A stretch of 64,000 nt of DNA from Xylocopa sonorina (lineage: Eukaryota; Arthropoda; Insecta; Hymenoptera; Apidae), in contig NW_027490127.1 in the NCBI RefSeq assembly GCF_050948175.1, positions 1,240,001-1,304,000 on the forward strand, read 5' to 3'. The position numbers were made by a program, and so were the translations under genes. Under the pieces are notes generated by a model that ran no database searches, was not told the DNA's origin, and was given only the letters and a program-made list of their open reading frames with translations. Below are positions 38,701 through 49,460 of this stretch, piece after piece. Numbering within the stretch: the first letter of the stretch is position 1; the number at the start of each line of letters is the position of its first letter.

Positions 38701-39904
38701 CATACGAAATCCATCAAGATTAAAGATACTGTGTATGTATTGGAGGATGCGTACAATAAGGAAAGACTATTACATGGATAAATTGTAGAATTCCATTTGT
38801 ATTTGATAATTAGATTAGAAACATTTATATGCTTTTATCGGATATTTAAATACACCAAAATTGCAGCACGCAGGTGTGTATATATCACTTTGCGATCTCA
38901 TTTTATTTTGGCAGTTATACTTATATATAAGCATCCATTCAGGCATAAAGCTTGATAATCTATCAACTAGAAAATAATTATAAAACATTAGACTTTTTCC
39001 AGGTATTGGTCTATTTCATCATTTTCGGAACTTGTGAAGTATCTAGAACTATAACAACAAAGTACTTTATATCTTTGCTCATTGTTTGAAAAAAAAAAAT
39101 ATGAATAACTATGTTCATTTTATTATAAATGTATGAGTAAAGATCAATCTACGTAATTAAATATTTTCAAACGTAATTTGTTTAGTTTTTATCATTTAAC
39201 GTTACGAAATATATTAGAAAAATATATAAAAATATATTTTAGTTTAGTTTTTTTAATATTTAAAATATTTTATATTATCATATTAAACCTTTACAAAAAA
39301 TAACAAAATTTTTATAAGTAGGAATGATTTTTCCTTAATTAGTTAATGTGTCGGTTTCTTTTAAGAAGACGGTATTCAATTTTTCAAAGTAAGTTTCGAC
39401 TTTAAATTGGCCATTAATATCTCTTATTTCATTGCTTTTCGTAGATCGCCGCTAATTTTCAACTTTTCCATCACAACTTTGCCGATGCAAGTATTAATTC
39501 TCCGAAAGATATATAATATTATATTCCTAGTAAACTTATTTTTCATTTCTAATTAATTTGAACGTAAAAAATATATTTCTTTCATGAGAAAGCATTGCGG
39601 AAAAATTTGGAAAATCCATTGTTAATGTTGTACCTAGTGGTTGACTAGGTTCTCCTCTTCCTGCCGCACCTTTTTACCATTTTTAAGATCCAAGAACCGT
39701 GTACCGGCTTCGTCACCTTTAAAATTTACGAAATTTACATATTGTAAATTTTTGCAAATGTAATATTAATTAACTTCTGAATTATGGTTGTTTGGGCAAT
39801 AAATTAGACTGATCTATGACGTGCTGTAATGTGCGAAAACCAATAAATTTCTTTTAACATAATGAACAATAGATAATATTTGAGCTTACAGTTTTGTTAA
39901 CGAA

Positions 39905-40130
39905 CAGCCCATCACCACAATGGGGACTCCTCCAATTCAGTGATCCGACTTTACCAGAACCTGTATTCTACTTTTAAGCCTCTTACATACATATATGTAC
40001 TATATCCGGACTAATGTATTGCTGTATATGAGAATTCATAAATCCAAGTTACACACATTAAGCCGCATGCTCCTCGCAACGATCCGTTAATCCCCCACTC
40101 GCTGGACCATATGCTTTGATGATTTTTCAA
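39905..40130. other. Spacer stretch with no recognised feature
   Basis: This lies between the inner edge of duplication copy B and the AT-satellite remnant. It contains 'acatacatatatgtac', a small imperfect palindrome near 39985, but no open frame or family match that I can support. Confidence 0.4.
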
Positions 40131-40325
40131 GTAAATATTTCAAATTAGTATAAATATTAATACATATTTTATATTTTAGTTATTTCTAAATACAATATCT
40201 CCTTATGATACTCCATTACATCTGAAACCCTATCTAATTTCATATCATTTCATGATGTTTTAATTAAATATTTGAAAATGGTTTATATAGTTACACTTAT
40301 CATATATTTTAATTACGTAGAACTA
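40131..40325 (-). repeat. 133-bp AT-rich satellite remnant, inverted
   Basis: The reverse complement reads 'aaatatatgataagtgtaac', 'aaaacatcatgaaatgata', 'aaattagatagggtttcagatgtaatggag', the ordered landmarks of the AT-rich satellite at 62677-63722. About one and a half monomers are present, orphaned between duplication copy B and the LINE. Confidence 0.8.
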
Positions 40326-40384
40326 GATCATCTCTTCTAGATAAAAATAAATATCTATATATTATATAAGTCGATCATTTATTT

Positions 40385-41090
40385 GCATCGTTCGAGTTCG
40401 CTTTCTTTCCATCGAGGCTTACAAATCCCTCTTCGTTATTCTTGTAATTCGTACTTTAGAAGTTATGTAGTACGTATTGATGGTCCAACGCTGCAAATAT
40501 CTCAAACACTTCTGCTATACTCAACTTAGCGTATATGCAACCTCCTATCAACATTATGTCTATTTTTTATTTGTTTCGGTTCTTAAAGTATGTATAGCCT
40601 TCTTTCGGATTGGTCGCGATTAGATCGTTTCTTAGAGCCATTTTGATGATCTTTTCCTCTCTATGATTGCTCGTCTTACTACCCCAGATTACCGATTTTT
40701 CGTTCAGGTCACCCTCGATTATTATTCTGCTTGCTTTCTCTCCCTTTTCTACGTTATCCTCAGCTTTGTTTATATATTCTTCGATTTCTTTCCGTTCCTG
40801 TTAAGCGAGAAGTAGCAGCTTATAGCTTTTGTTCCTTCGACCATTGCATGAACGATTCCGGTCGAGGAATATGTGGTGCCATATGTGAAACATTTTCGAT
40901 TAACACCGGTTATCCATATCGCAGCGTCACCGTTCTCGTCTCGCAGTCAGTATTCTTCCATCTTGTGTGCTTCCAATATTATTACCACGTCTGTCTCTTG
41001 AATCATTCGCATTTGCTGCATGATATTTCGCGAGATTCGGCATCTGTTCAGATAGATTTGTAGGACTTTCAATTCCATATTCGTTTCTCG
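40385..41090 (-). pseudogene. LINE endonuclease domain (ORF2 N-terminus), degenerate
   Basis: On the minus strand, starting near 41070, frames read LQIYLNRCR, then AAIWITGVNRK, SCYFSLN, then GDLNEKSVIWGS, LRNDLIATNPKEGYTYF and KIDIM. This is the order of the apurinic-type endonuclease of R1/LOA-like LINEs (LQ.NLNRC, AAIW, GDFNAKS..WGS, DLV..N, ID). At least three in-frame stops and frame changes interrupt it. It follows ORF1 directly, and no reverse transcriptase is left: the element stops at about 40385, so it is a 3'-truncated or deleted copy. Confidence 0.8.
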
Positions 41091-41100
41091 TTCTTCTCTA

Positions 41101-42660
41101 TCAACGCCTTTCTGTAGGCCGGACAGTTAAAACTCCGGTAACGTGTCTGATGTACGGATTCCTTCTTCCTGCCTCGCTGCAGATGATACATTTCGGTTTA
41201 TTCGCGATGCAACCGATCATCGTATAAATCTGAGATGCGCATCTTCTGCAGATTCCCTTATTATCTTTGACTTCTTCGGAATTTCTGCCGATATGTCCCA
41301 GTTTATGGCATTTGAAGTATCTTTCTATTCTCGGTATCACTTTGCAGAGACAAGGTGTTAATGGTATTCTGAGTCGTTTGACCTTTTCCAGCTCTTTACT
41401 ATATTCCTGTCCAAATTCAGCTAACGCGACTCGATTGACTCTCTACGTTTGTTTTAACAACTTGACGTTTATACCGCTATCCTTTCCTTCGATTATTTTC
41501 AATGTTCGTCTTATGTAATCATTAATTTCTTCTCTGGTCACCTAACGGGTATATGTCCCTTAGTTGGAGCATTATACTCCCACTCGTACGTTTTTCTTCG
41601 AATTCTTCTTCTAGAGTTCCTTTTATCTCCTTTATTATGTTCTCTATACCTGTTTTCTTGTTAAATTATAGGATTATATATTCCGCTCTCGATTTTCTTG
41701 CATCATCTTTTCATATTTCTGTCGTTTCTCCTGCTTTCCTCATCCCGTTGTTTGTCCTTGAATGCTTACCGCTCCTTTAATTGCTTCAATTTTCCCTGTA
41801 CCGTTCGCCACTAGTTCGATCAAGTGTTCGATCTCAGTTTTTTTTATATACCTGATGCTTCCCATTAACGTTTTCTAATATGTCATTACCTTCGTCGTAT
41901 CCTCGCTCATAATATCTATCATTACGTCTGATGTGTGGTTGCCTATTCTTCTATTTCAAAGTAAGGATGTAATTCTTATCGGTAGCATTTCCATTATCCT
42001 GCCCTTTCTTTTTGGTTCCCTTACTTCGGCTCCTGATGATTTTCCTTTCGTGCCTGTGTCTTCCGAGGCTTTCTTTTTCTCCTTTATATTTTCGCGAACC
42101 AGCAGCACCTTTCAGCAGCATATGCACAGCAGCCTCGCTCATGCCGGTGGTGGGGTTAGGGGAGGCCCCCCCCACACCATCCTACTGCCTGCACTGATGC
42201 GGGCAAGGAACGCAGAGCCACTTGAACCGCGACCAGCATCTATCTTATACTCTAACCGATTCGAAGTCGCGTTTTCCATTAAGCTTGCCGGAATCGATGA
42301 TATTGATTCGTTCAGTCTAAAGTACTATTTTCCTTTTAAGTTTCTCGATATTTTTATTATCTCCCACGATATCGTCTATTTCGTTGTACCTTGCCCGGAC
42401 GGTATGGTATATAATCTGTTGTTTGATATTTGTAGGATTTCCTCTTAGTAAATGCAATGTTTCCACAGATCTTCTTTTTCTTTCTCTTTAGTTACGTTGT
42501 TGTTATTTTATGTTCTCTGTCCTCCACATTTCCTCTCTGCACCATCCCGGACCCGGCGTTGTACGATTACTTGTCTGATTTGTATATGTCACATATTGGA
42601 GAATATTTCCGCTTATTCTTTGTATTTTTCGAATTACGTTTTGGTTAGGTGTATATTGGA
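41101..42660 (-). pseudogene. LINE ORF1 (Gag-like, zinc knuckles), degenerate
   Basis: On the minus strand the N-terminal part near 42640-42200 matches the fragment at 22969-23490. A K/R/E-rich segment lies at 41951-42175 (RKYKGEKES, RHERKIIRSRSKGTKK). The zinc-knuckle region is at 41101-41340: YFKCHKLGHIGRNS, then ICRRCASQ and KCIICSEAG. ORF1 of R1/I-type LINEs carries three CCHC knuckles; here some cysteines are replaced (for example C to S after GHIGRN). Several frameshifts split it. ORF1 proteins of this type bind element RNA. Confidence 0.78.
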
Positions 42661-42860
42661 TATGCGTCGAAATGTCTGATTTCCGTACGATTTGTTAGAA
42701 AAGTTTTATTCTTTTCGGACTGTTTTTTTTCATTTAGCCGAAGACGTTCCTGTATTCAATGCGGACCCACTCCGATTGAACCCGCAGATTATTATATTAT
42801 ATTACGTGAATAAACGTTCAATCGGAGCGGATCTACCACTCCGTAACTGCGGAAGTCTTA
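42661..42860 (-). other. Probable LINE 5' leader with inverted repeat
   Basis: This lies immediately upstream of ORF1 on the minus strand. It contains a perfect 12-bp inverted repeat, CTCCGATTGAAC at about 42768-42779 and GTTCAATCGGAG at about 42807-42818, around an AT-rich loop. Whether it belongs to the LINE 5' region or to another small element is not decided by the sequence. Confidence 0.35.
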
Positions 42861-42919
42861 CTGCATAGCCTCTTCCCTGGGAATGTTGCGGAGGCTGCTT
42901 CCGTCCCGAGATGGAACTG

Positions 42920-43180
42920 TGATTGTGTTAGAATTAGTTAGGTTACGCTAGGTTAGGTTAGGTTGAAATATGTTTGGGAATGTTTGTAGGTTGCTCGATT
43001 ATGTTGGGTTAGATTTAAGAAAGTGTAGGTTCGATTTGTTTATGTTCAAGGAAGGTAATGTTAGATTGTGTTAGGTTGAGTTAGATTTGAGTGCAGGCAG
43101 GGTAAGTCACATTAGGTGTAACTGAGGTTAGCTTGGTTTAAATTAAGTTTAGAGGAAGTTAGATTAAGTTAAGCCAAGTA
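42920..43180 (+). repeat. GTTAGG-rich tract, interstitial telomere-like
   Basis: The tract includes 'gttaggttacgctaggttaggttagg' in broken form and then dispersed 'ttagg', 'ttaga' and 'gttag' words over about 250 bp. TTAGG is the ancestral insect telomere repeat. Only about four near-perfect units sit together, so it may be an old interstitial telomeric patch or a TE leader with a similar motif. Confidence 0.45.
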
Positions 43181-43189
43181 AGAGATGGA

Positions 43190-43530
43190 TTACCAATAGC
43201 TGGCAATGCCATTGTTCGATAGTTCTTGAATTCCCGACTATTGGCAATACCAGCCCTTATTATATCATAAGTTATCGACCGCAGTCATTACCTACTATCG
43301 ATATATCGTAAGTTTCCGACCGCAGGCAACACCAATCTTTGATAAGTCTTGAGTTACCTACTATTGGTTGCACCAGCTATATGTGTAAGCATGCGCTATC
43401 GGCTGTTGATAACACCAGTCGTCGACAATTTATGGATCATTAAGCACAAGCAGCACTACCCGTCGGTCGATTGTGAGTAACCGACCACCAGCAGCACCAT
43501 CCATCGGTAACTTATAAGTTATTCTTAATG
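43190..43530 (+). repeat. 41-bp minisatellite, about 8 copies
   Basis: A degenerate unit with 'ggcaatacca' and 'cgataagttatcgac' parts repeats at 41 bp. The 'ggcaa..cc' landmark starts at 43202, 43243, 43284, 43325, 43366, about 43408, 43449 and 43490. Copies are roughly 65-75 percent similar by eye. It is unrelated to the two satellites. Confidence 0.85.
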
Positions 43531-43708
43531 GGAACATTCAACCGTAGGCATGTATTGACTCGTTTCGCCATCTCTTCAATCTGTGCTGAAACAGAATTGC
43601 GAACAGCTTGAGCAGTTTTCACAGAGATGACTCCACCGGTCTGACAACAACGAACGCCACATATAGGTTCTCACAAAACCATTTGCCACACAACTCAGTG
43701 CTGAAAGG
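43531..43708. other. Unassigned stretch upstream of the HSDL2-like pseudogene
   Basis: No open frame or repeat is seen. It may include intron sequence of the pseudogene that follows. Confidence 0.4.
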
Positions 43709-44447
43709 GTTAATGCTGTTAGCGCTATTTCTTTAACCAGGCATAGAATCCATTGGTATGAAAAATTATGATCTTGTGAATAATATTAAGGTATGCTTAC
43801 CATATTCAATGAAAGGCACAGATCCTCATATAGTAAATATCAGCCCATCACTAAGTGTAAAAATTAAACGAATATGGTTTCAAACTCGTGTCGATTATAT
43901 AATATCCAAGTTTGGAATGTTAATGTGTGCTCTTGGAAGGACCGATGAATGATGGCATTGCTGTGAATGCACTCTTGTCAAAGACTGCAGTAACTTATAT
44001 ATATTTCTAATTTCATTGTTAAGAAAAATAATTCTCTCAATTTGAGATTGCCTTACGCACGCGTTGTTTCAGGTATACATATGGCTGCAATAGAGATGTT
44101 CGTTGGTTCAGAATAACAAAATTATAGTGGGAAGCTGGAAATAATGTGTGATGCAATGTACGCTTTTATTTTGCAAAGACAGTAAATCTGTTACTAATCA
44201 GTCTTTAATCGATGAGGCAATATTAAAAAAACTGAAGGAAAGTCTGATTTTACCCATTATGCGTATAATCCAGGTGTGAATAATTAACTAAAGGTTTCAA
44301 TTAATATATGAATGTATAATTTATATTTTAGTAAACATATCAATTTATTTTACAGATTATAAATATTATTGATAAGATAACTTGTTGCCTGATTCCTTCC
44401 TAGAGAAGAATTTGGAACATATAGATTTGAATAATTATATATGACAA
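43709..44447 (+). pseudogene. HSDL2-like: HSDL2-like short-chain dehydrogenase pseudogene with introns
   Basis: Exon-like piece 1 (43709-43988) reads AVSAISLT, then after a frameshift GIESIGMKNYDLVNNI, VCLPYSMKG, PHIVNISPSL and VDYIISKFGM, then after another frameshift DDGIAVNALLSKTA. This is the catalytic half of HSDL2, a peroxisomal or mitochondrial short-chain dehydrogenase; NISP and Y-x-x-x-K (YIISK) are the active-site motifs. A GT...AG intron (43989-44072) separates piece 2 (44073-44273): AAIEMFVGSE, LEIMCDAMYAFI, FTHYAYNP. A second intron (44274-44354) precedes piece 3 with DNLLPDSFLEKNLEH. Retained introns mean a DNA-level copy, not a retrocopy. About nine residues are missing after NNI, and in-frame stops occur in piece 2. 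Confidence 0.85.
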
Positions 44448-44532
44448 TTGAAAAGAACGAACAAATTATACAGATAAATCAGAGGAAAAGATCATGCAAA
44501 TATTAATTGTCATCCAAGCTAATTTGAACAGA
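44448..44532. other. Short AT-rich gap
   Basis: AT-rich sequence between the HSDL2-like remnant and the inner edge of duplication copy C. Nothing recognisable. Confidence 0.4.
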
Positions 44533-45730
44533 TAGTTTGTTAACAAAAGTGTAAGCTCAAATACTGTATTGTTCATTATGGTAAAAGAAAATTTATTAGT
44601 CCTCGTACATTACAGCTTCTCATAGACCAGTCTGATTAATCGCCCAAGCAACCATAATTCAAGAGTTAATTAACATCACTTTTGCAAAATTCACAATATG
44701 TAAATTTCGTAAATTTTAAAGGTGACAAAGTTGGTACACGGTTTTTGAATCTTAAAAATAGTAAAGAGGTGCGGCAGCGAGAGGACAACCTAGTCAACCA
44801 CTAGGTACAACATTAGTAATAGAATCCCAAAATTTTCTCGCAATGCTTTCTCATAAAAAAAATACATTTTTTACGTTTCAATTAATTAGAAATGCAAAAT
44901 AATTTTACTAATAACATAATAATATATATCTTTCAGAGAATTAAAACTTGCATGGACAAAGCTGTAATGGGAAAGCTGAAAATTTGCGGTGTTCTACGAA
45001 AAGCAATGAAATTAGAGAAACTAATGGTCAATTTTAAGTCGAAACTTACTTTGAAAAATTAAATACCGTCTTCTTAAAAAGAACCAACATATTAACTAAT
45101 TAAGGAAAAATTATTCCTACTTCTAAAAATTTTGTTACTTTTTGTAAAATTTTAATATGATAATATAAAATATTAAAAATATTGAAAAAACTAAAGTAAA
45201 ATATATTTTTATATATTATTGTAATATATTTTGTAACGCTAAATGATAAAAATTAAATAAATTACGTTTGAATATATTTATTTATTATATTATTATTATG
45301 TTATTTATTATATTATGTTACTCACATTTAATATTTTCTTTGGAAACAATGAGCAAAGATATAAAGTACTTTGTTATTATAGTTCTGGCTGCTTCACAAG
45401 TTCCGAAAATGATAAAATAGACCAAAATCAGCAAAAAGTTTAATGTTTCATCATTATTTTGTAGTTGAAAGATTATCAAGCTTTATGCCTGGATGGATGC
45501 TTATATATAAGTATAACTACCAGAATGAAATGAGATTGCAAAGTGATATTCACACACCTGCGTGCTACAATTTTGACTTATTCAAATTTCTGATAAAAGC
45601 ATATAAATGATTATAACCAAATTATCAATTACAAATGGAATTCTACAGTTTATCCATGTAATAGTCCTTTCTTTTTGTACGCATCCTCCAATACATACAC
45701 AGTATCTTTAAGCTTGGTGGATTTCGTATG

Positions 45731-45775
45731 TGCGTGTGCGTTTGTGTGTGTGCGCGCGCGCAGGTGTGTGTGGTA
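45731..45775. repeat. GT/GC microsatellite, copy C counterpart
   Basis: Alternating 'gtgtgtgtgtgcgcgcgcgc' with one interruption, followed by 'aggtgtgtgtgg'. It corresponds to 38640-38700 in copy B. Confidence 0.75.
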
Positions 45776-45903
45776 GCAGTTGCAGAAATACCACATAGTA
45801 GGTTTCATAGTTTCGATTCTAGTAAATCGAGTAAAATGGCATAAAATTTTTTGTAGAATATCAAGGGGATGTGAAGCTGCTGTTGCACAGCATACAGCAT
45901 TTT

Positions 45904-46062
45904 TCACTGGAAGAATTTTTCTTCCAATATGTCGACTCCAAATTTATTTGAATTGTTCTCGTTTAGATAATTAAATCCGAATGACATATCCCTCAACACA
46001 GCACGCCGGAAACCACGATACACAACAGATCCAAGGTCCCTTTTTCTGAGATTAAGGCCTGC
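45904..46062 (-). pseudogene. Conserved coding-like exon in copy C, family unknown
   Basis: An open minus-strand frame of about 50 codons reads RKRDLGSVVYRGFRRAVLRD then MSFGFNYLNENNSNK and ends EEKFFQ, TGA. The copy B equivalent (38360-38515) differs by a few residues and one stop. It has no ATG in frame at its start, consistent with an internal exon. I do not recognise it. Confidence 0.35.
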
Positions 46063-47204
46063 TTTCTTTGTTTCCAAACTCCTTTACATTGCGTTACATT
46101 CTTAAGACTCTTTGTACGTTACAAAGAACCGAAGCGCTACATGCATTATAAAAGTGTAATAGTTTAATTTAAATAATCTTGAACATTTTAAATCCGTTTA
46201 CATTGCTTTTCTTGTTGTATATGTTTATCACCTGGCGCTGAACCAACTACTACTGCCATCATTTATTTCTAAAATTTCGAAAATCCACCAGATCTAGTGA
46301 AACCTTGCTTAGATTGCAAATGTGTTTTTACTGTATCCAGCAGAAATGAAATTACATTGACAGAAGTACCAGCTAGTTCTCCACGCCTATTTGAAACAAC
46401 ATTAAATCACAATGTTAAGCAATAGTGTATTAAATGTAACTTGGACTTTTAAATTTCAATTTATAAGCATCTAACAAATGAATATGTTTTTCTTACTATT
46501 CATATCATTATACTTTCAGTGATTTATTATGTACTGTGATTAGATATATTAACTGCTTGATTATATTTTACAACTAACCTTGCTTTCCAGACTTTGTTTT
46601 TACTCCCGATGAGAGTGGATAGTTCTTCGTTTTATATTCTTATACCGCATTGATTATAAAAGTATATGATATTGTTTTTATGCAGTCATGTATTATTATG
46701 TACATACAAATTCGCGATCAAGTAGCTATGTGTTCAAATTCAAATCCGAATATTGCTCTAGAAAGCATCCCAGATAACAAACGGCATGATGGTGGCGACA
46801 CCATACCGGCACTATATCGCCACTTCCGTGGAGTGTCAGCTGATCCGTAGCCATCTGTGACCGGATTCGTTAGCTAAAATGCCAGAACGTGTTACCAGTA
46901 CCTCCTAAACAAGCGTAAAACGCCGTATGAGTCGCGTAGCACCAGAACCATCATGACACGCGTGTCATCGCTCAATTCATGAATCTTCTCTGCAATGACG
47001 TTACGTCATATTTGGTAACGGAGAACCTGTGCTTTCATACAAGTTAAAACCGTTAAATGTCAGTAGATGTTCAACATATGAGTATTGATAGACATTTTGA
47101 GAGTTGTTTTCCTATATTAATAGTTATTGAGAGAGTCATATATATTTCTTTCAACCCGTCATAAACTAAAAATATTATTTATAAAATAAAATATTCATCC
47201 GTTG

Positions 47205-47990
47205 TCATTGGCGTGCCAATCGCTGGTTGTTTAGGTTCGTAATTTGCATCTGACTCTTTTGAAAGGCACGCACTTTACTTAACGTTTCCAGTGAATCGTT
47301 GAGCGGAGAAAATAAATATTCTACTTTTGATATTGTCGGCTCTTGTAATTCTAAGGCAAATTCATTCATCTGCCGACATCGTGAACACTGTTTTTTGGCT
47401 AAATTACAGAAAAACAAATATATTATAAGGAATATAAAAATCGTAATATTAAATTTAACTTTGTTCATCGTTGTCTTGTTGGACACATCCATAACAATAT
47501 ACAGTGTGGGGCAGTAATAATTAGCACCTCAGATATCCTCGAAACTATAAGTTTCATAGAAATTTTTGCTGATATAAAATTGCACAGGACAAAGGTCCCA
47601 TCGTTGATGAAAATAGTTTTTTTGTAAGTGGAGGTATGTTGGACATTTGAAGGTTACCTTCATTTTATAAAATGAATTGGTGTGTTCTTTTTTCCGTAAT
47701 ACGATAGAGCATTTTGAAACGAGTTCAACAACCTGTAACATGAAGTCATTGAAGGTTACAAAAAGTAAACAAAGGTGATAATACTTACAGTTTTTATAGT
47801 AAATGCAACATACGTATTGTAAACAGTGGTGGAAGGCGTAACGTTTACCGTTTACTTCACTGTGAATAAACACTTTCCGAAGGGCATTTTAATAGTTTGC
47901 AGAATAAGTTAAACATGATAAGATTAGTATTGAAAAATCGGTTCGATTACGTTTGGCTAGGCTGTTCTTTGTGTCGTCCATTTTATAAGT
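47205..47990 (-). pseudogene. RING-finger protein pseudogene, RNF212/Zip3-like (copy C)
   Basis: This is the inverted paralogue of 20470-21272. The minus-strand frame 47492-47205 reads AKKQCSRCRQMNEFALELQE, then PTISKVEYLFSPLNDSLETL and SKVRAFQKSQMQIT, a longer and cleaner match to the post-RING region than copy A. Upstream, 47873-47529 is an open frame of 114 codons through probable exon and intron sequence, with RING-like residues split between frames (for example VYCYGCVQQDNDEQ). After QMQIT the copy jumps into non-coding sequence, so the last exon is deleted. It is a pseudogene by frame breaks and truncation. Confidence 0.5.
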
Positions 47991-48279
47991 ACTGAGCTGC
48001 GGATTCCTGAGGACAGCTCACAAAATTGTTGGACTATGGAAGATTATCACTGTGAAATTGAATCAAAAGGTAATTAAATTCCATTAGATTGTAAACAAAT
48101 CTCAATATTTCATTTTAAATAGTAAGATATAATACTCTTTTCAAAATTACAAGAATGGATACATACCTCTCTGTTATTATTATTTCATAAAGAATTCTAA
48201 TTGCAATTATATAGTTCACTACGATAAAAAATTATTTATAAGAATTAGATTCATTATGGTACGAAGTCTTCCACGACTT

Positions 48280-48900
48280 CACGCTTCTTCCAGAATCATT
48301 CAAGGAGTTCTGAACTTTAGTTACGCTTGGTTACCGACCAGTCAGAGTGGCCCTCCGCTTAGCGGCATTGAGCCACAGTTAGACTAAGGAGAAGATATCC
48401 ATCGTTTTCCATATCTCTGGATCGGCAAACCAAAGCGGCGGTTTTGGAATCCGATTTGAATGCGCTGTTCCACTACGAATAAACGAACTCGACGCGTGGG
48501 AAGGAAGAACTTCCTGCGTTCTCTAGTGCGCGAATACGTGGGTACAAGCAGCTACTCCATCGTCCACCACTGCACTGTCTCATCTCCTGCTGTCTGCCGA
48601 CCGGAGAGCCATTCCGCATCGGCGCCTCCGTCGCCGATCCGCACCAGAGGTCAGCCGTACAGAGGGACCATACCAGAGGACGATCCTTGCCGACGACGAT
48701 ACCTGGAACGAAGTTAGGAATTAGCGGTTTCTAAGACTTCGAAAGGTAAGTTCCCTTTTTTATATACTCGCGTCCGTGACTTTCACGCAGTGTTCCGCGA
48801 TCCAAAAAGAACCCCGTCTTCGACCCAAATGTGCGAGCCGAACCGTTCGAGACGGCGTGCTGCTCCGGCATACGGTTAATTTTCCGCGACCCGAGACGTG
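48280..48900. mobile_element. GC-rich insert in copy C, unidentified
   Basis: Copy A has continuous AT-rich sequence here (about 20085-20235), while copy C has about 620 bp of GC-rich sequence, so this is an insertion after the duplication or a deletion in A. It contains 'ttcgaaaggtaagttcc', a good splice donor, near 48735, followed by 'ttatatactcgcg'. An open frame at 48460-48717 is rich in S, R, P and T and matches no family I know. It could be a solo LTR or the leader of a retroelement. I found no terminal repeats or clear target duplication. Confidence 0.4.
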
Positions 48901-49460
48901 ATACATCATTAAAAGGTAAAATATTTTCAAAACTTTAATTATAGTCTTTAATACAAGCAGTTGGACAGTATTTCAATTTTTGAGAAAATTGATGAAAGTC
49001 AATCATTTTCAAATGATCAGACTAAGTGACTAACAAATAACTGCATAAATTTCAGGCTTATGAACATATTGATTAAGTCTCATGCAGATACGTTTATAAC
49101 CGAGTTACTAAATAATAATCAACACTAAATAATCATCTTAGAACTTAAACGATTACACCTCGCATACATATAAAAATATTGCAAACGTGAAAAGTAAGTG
49201 GTTTATCAAGAACTCTTCTAAAAGAACGGACGAAGCCAATAGAAATCTTTGTTGAAGTAAGCAAGTTCTAAAGTTTTAAGCAACGCGATGACCCTTATCT
49301 GTCTACGTTACATAGCAAGTAAGTTCTGAAGTTCTACGAAAGCCGATGGAGCTCCTCACTATCAACGTTTCAAAGGAAGTTCTCAAATTCTAAGTTCAAC
49401 GCTTAAAACTATGTGTGTTCTATATATCTATGTAAAGTGATTGTCCCTATCAGTTTATAC

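Larger units (their letters stand above)
37171..39904 (+). repeat. Segmental duplication copy B (left arm of inverted repeat)
   Basis: The first 900 bp match 22072-22968 of copy A in direct orientation. The whole segment matches 44533-47190 of copy C as a reverse complement. Together B and C form an inverted repeat with arms of about 2.7 kb around a 4.6-kb spacer. The inner boundary is at 39904, 'cagttttgttaacgaac', matching 'gtttgttaacaaaagtg' near 44537. Arms differ by scattered substitutions and indels, by eye roughly 90 percent identical, so the duplication is old compared with the satellite units. Confidence 0.92.
44533..49460 (-). repeat. Segmental duplication copy C (inverted, most complete)
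   Basis: Read on the minus strand this segment runs from the outer flank (49460) through the RING gene and the shared central part (47190-46340) to the part matching copy B (46340-44533). It therefore spans the material of both A and B. The central 0.9 kb is present three times in the window (A, B, C). C carries an extra GC-rich insert at 48280-48900 and lacks the last RING-gene exon found in A. Confidence 0.92.

Noticed and set aside
40731..42679. Plus-strand open frames across the LINE region (up to 171 codons)
   Set aside because: They are antisense to the recognisable minus-strand ORF1 and endonuclease.
43675..43712. 'gctgaaagggttaatgctg' as a second piggyBac right end next to TTAA
   Set aside because: The bases after GGG read as HSDL2-like coding sequence and there is no matching left end or inverted repeat.
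46650..46850. 66-codon open frame in copy C
   Set aside because: Not conserved in copies A or B at the corresponding position; promoter-like non-coding sequence.
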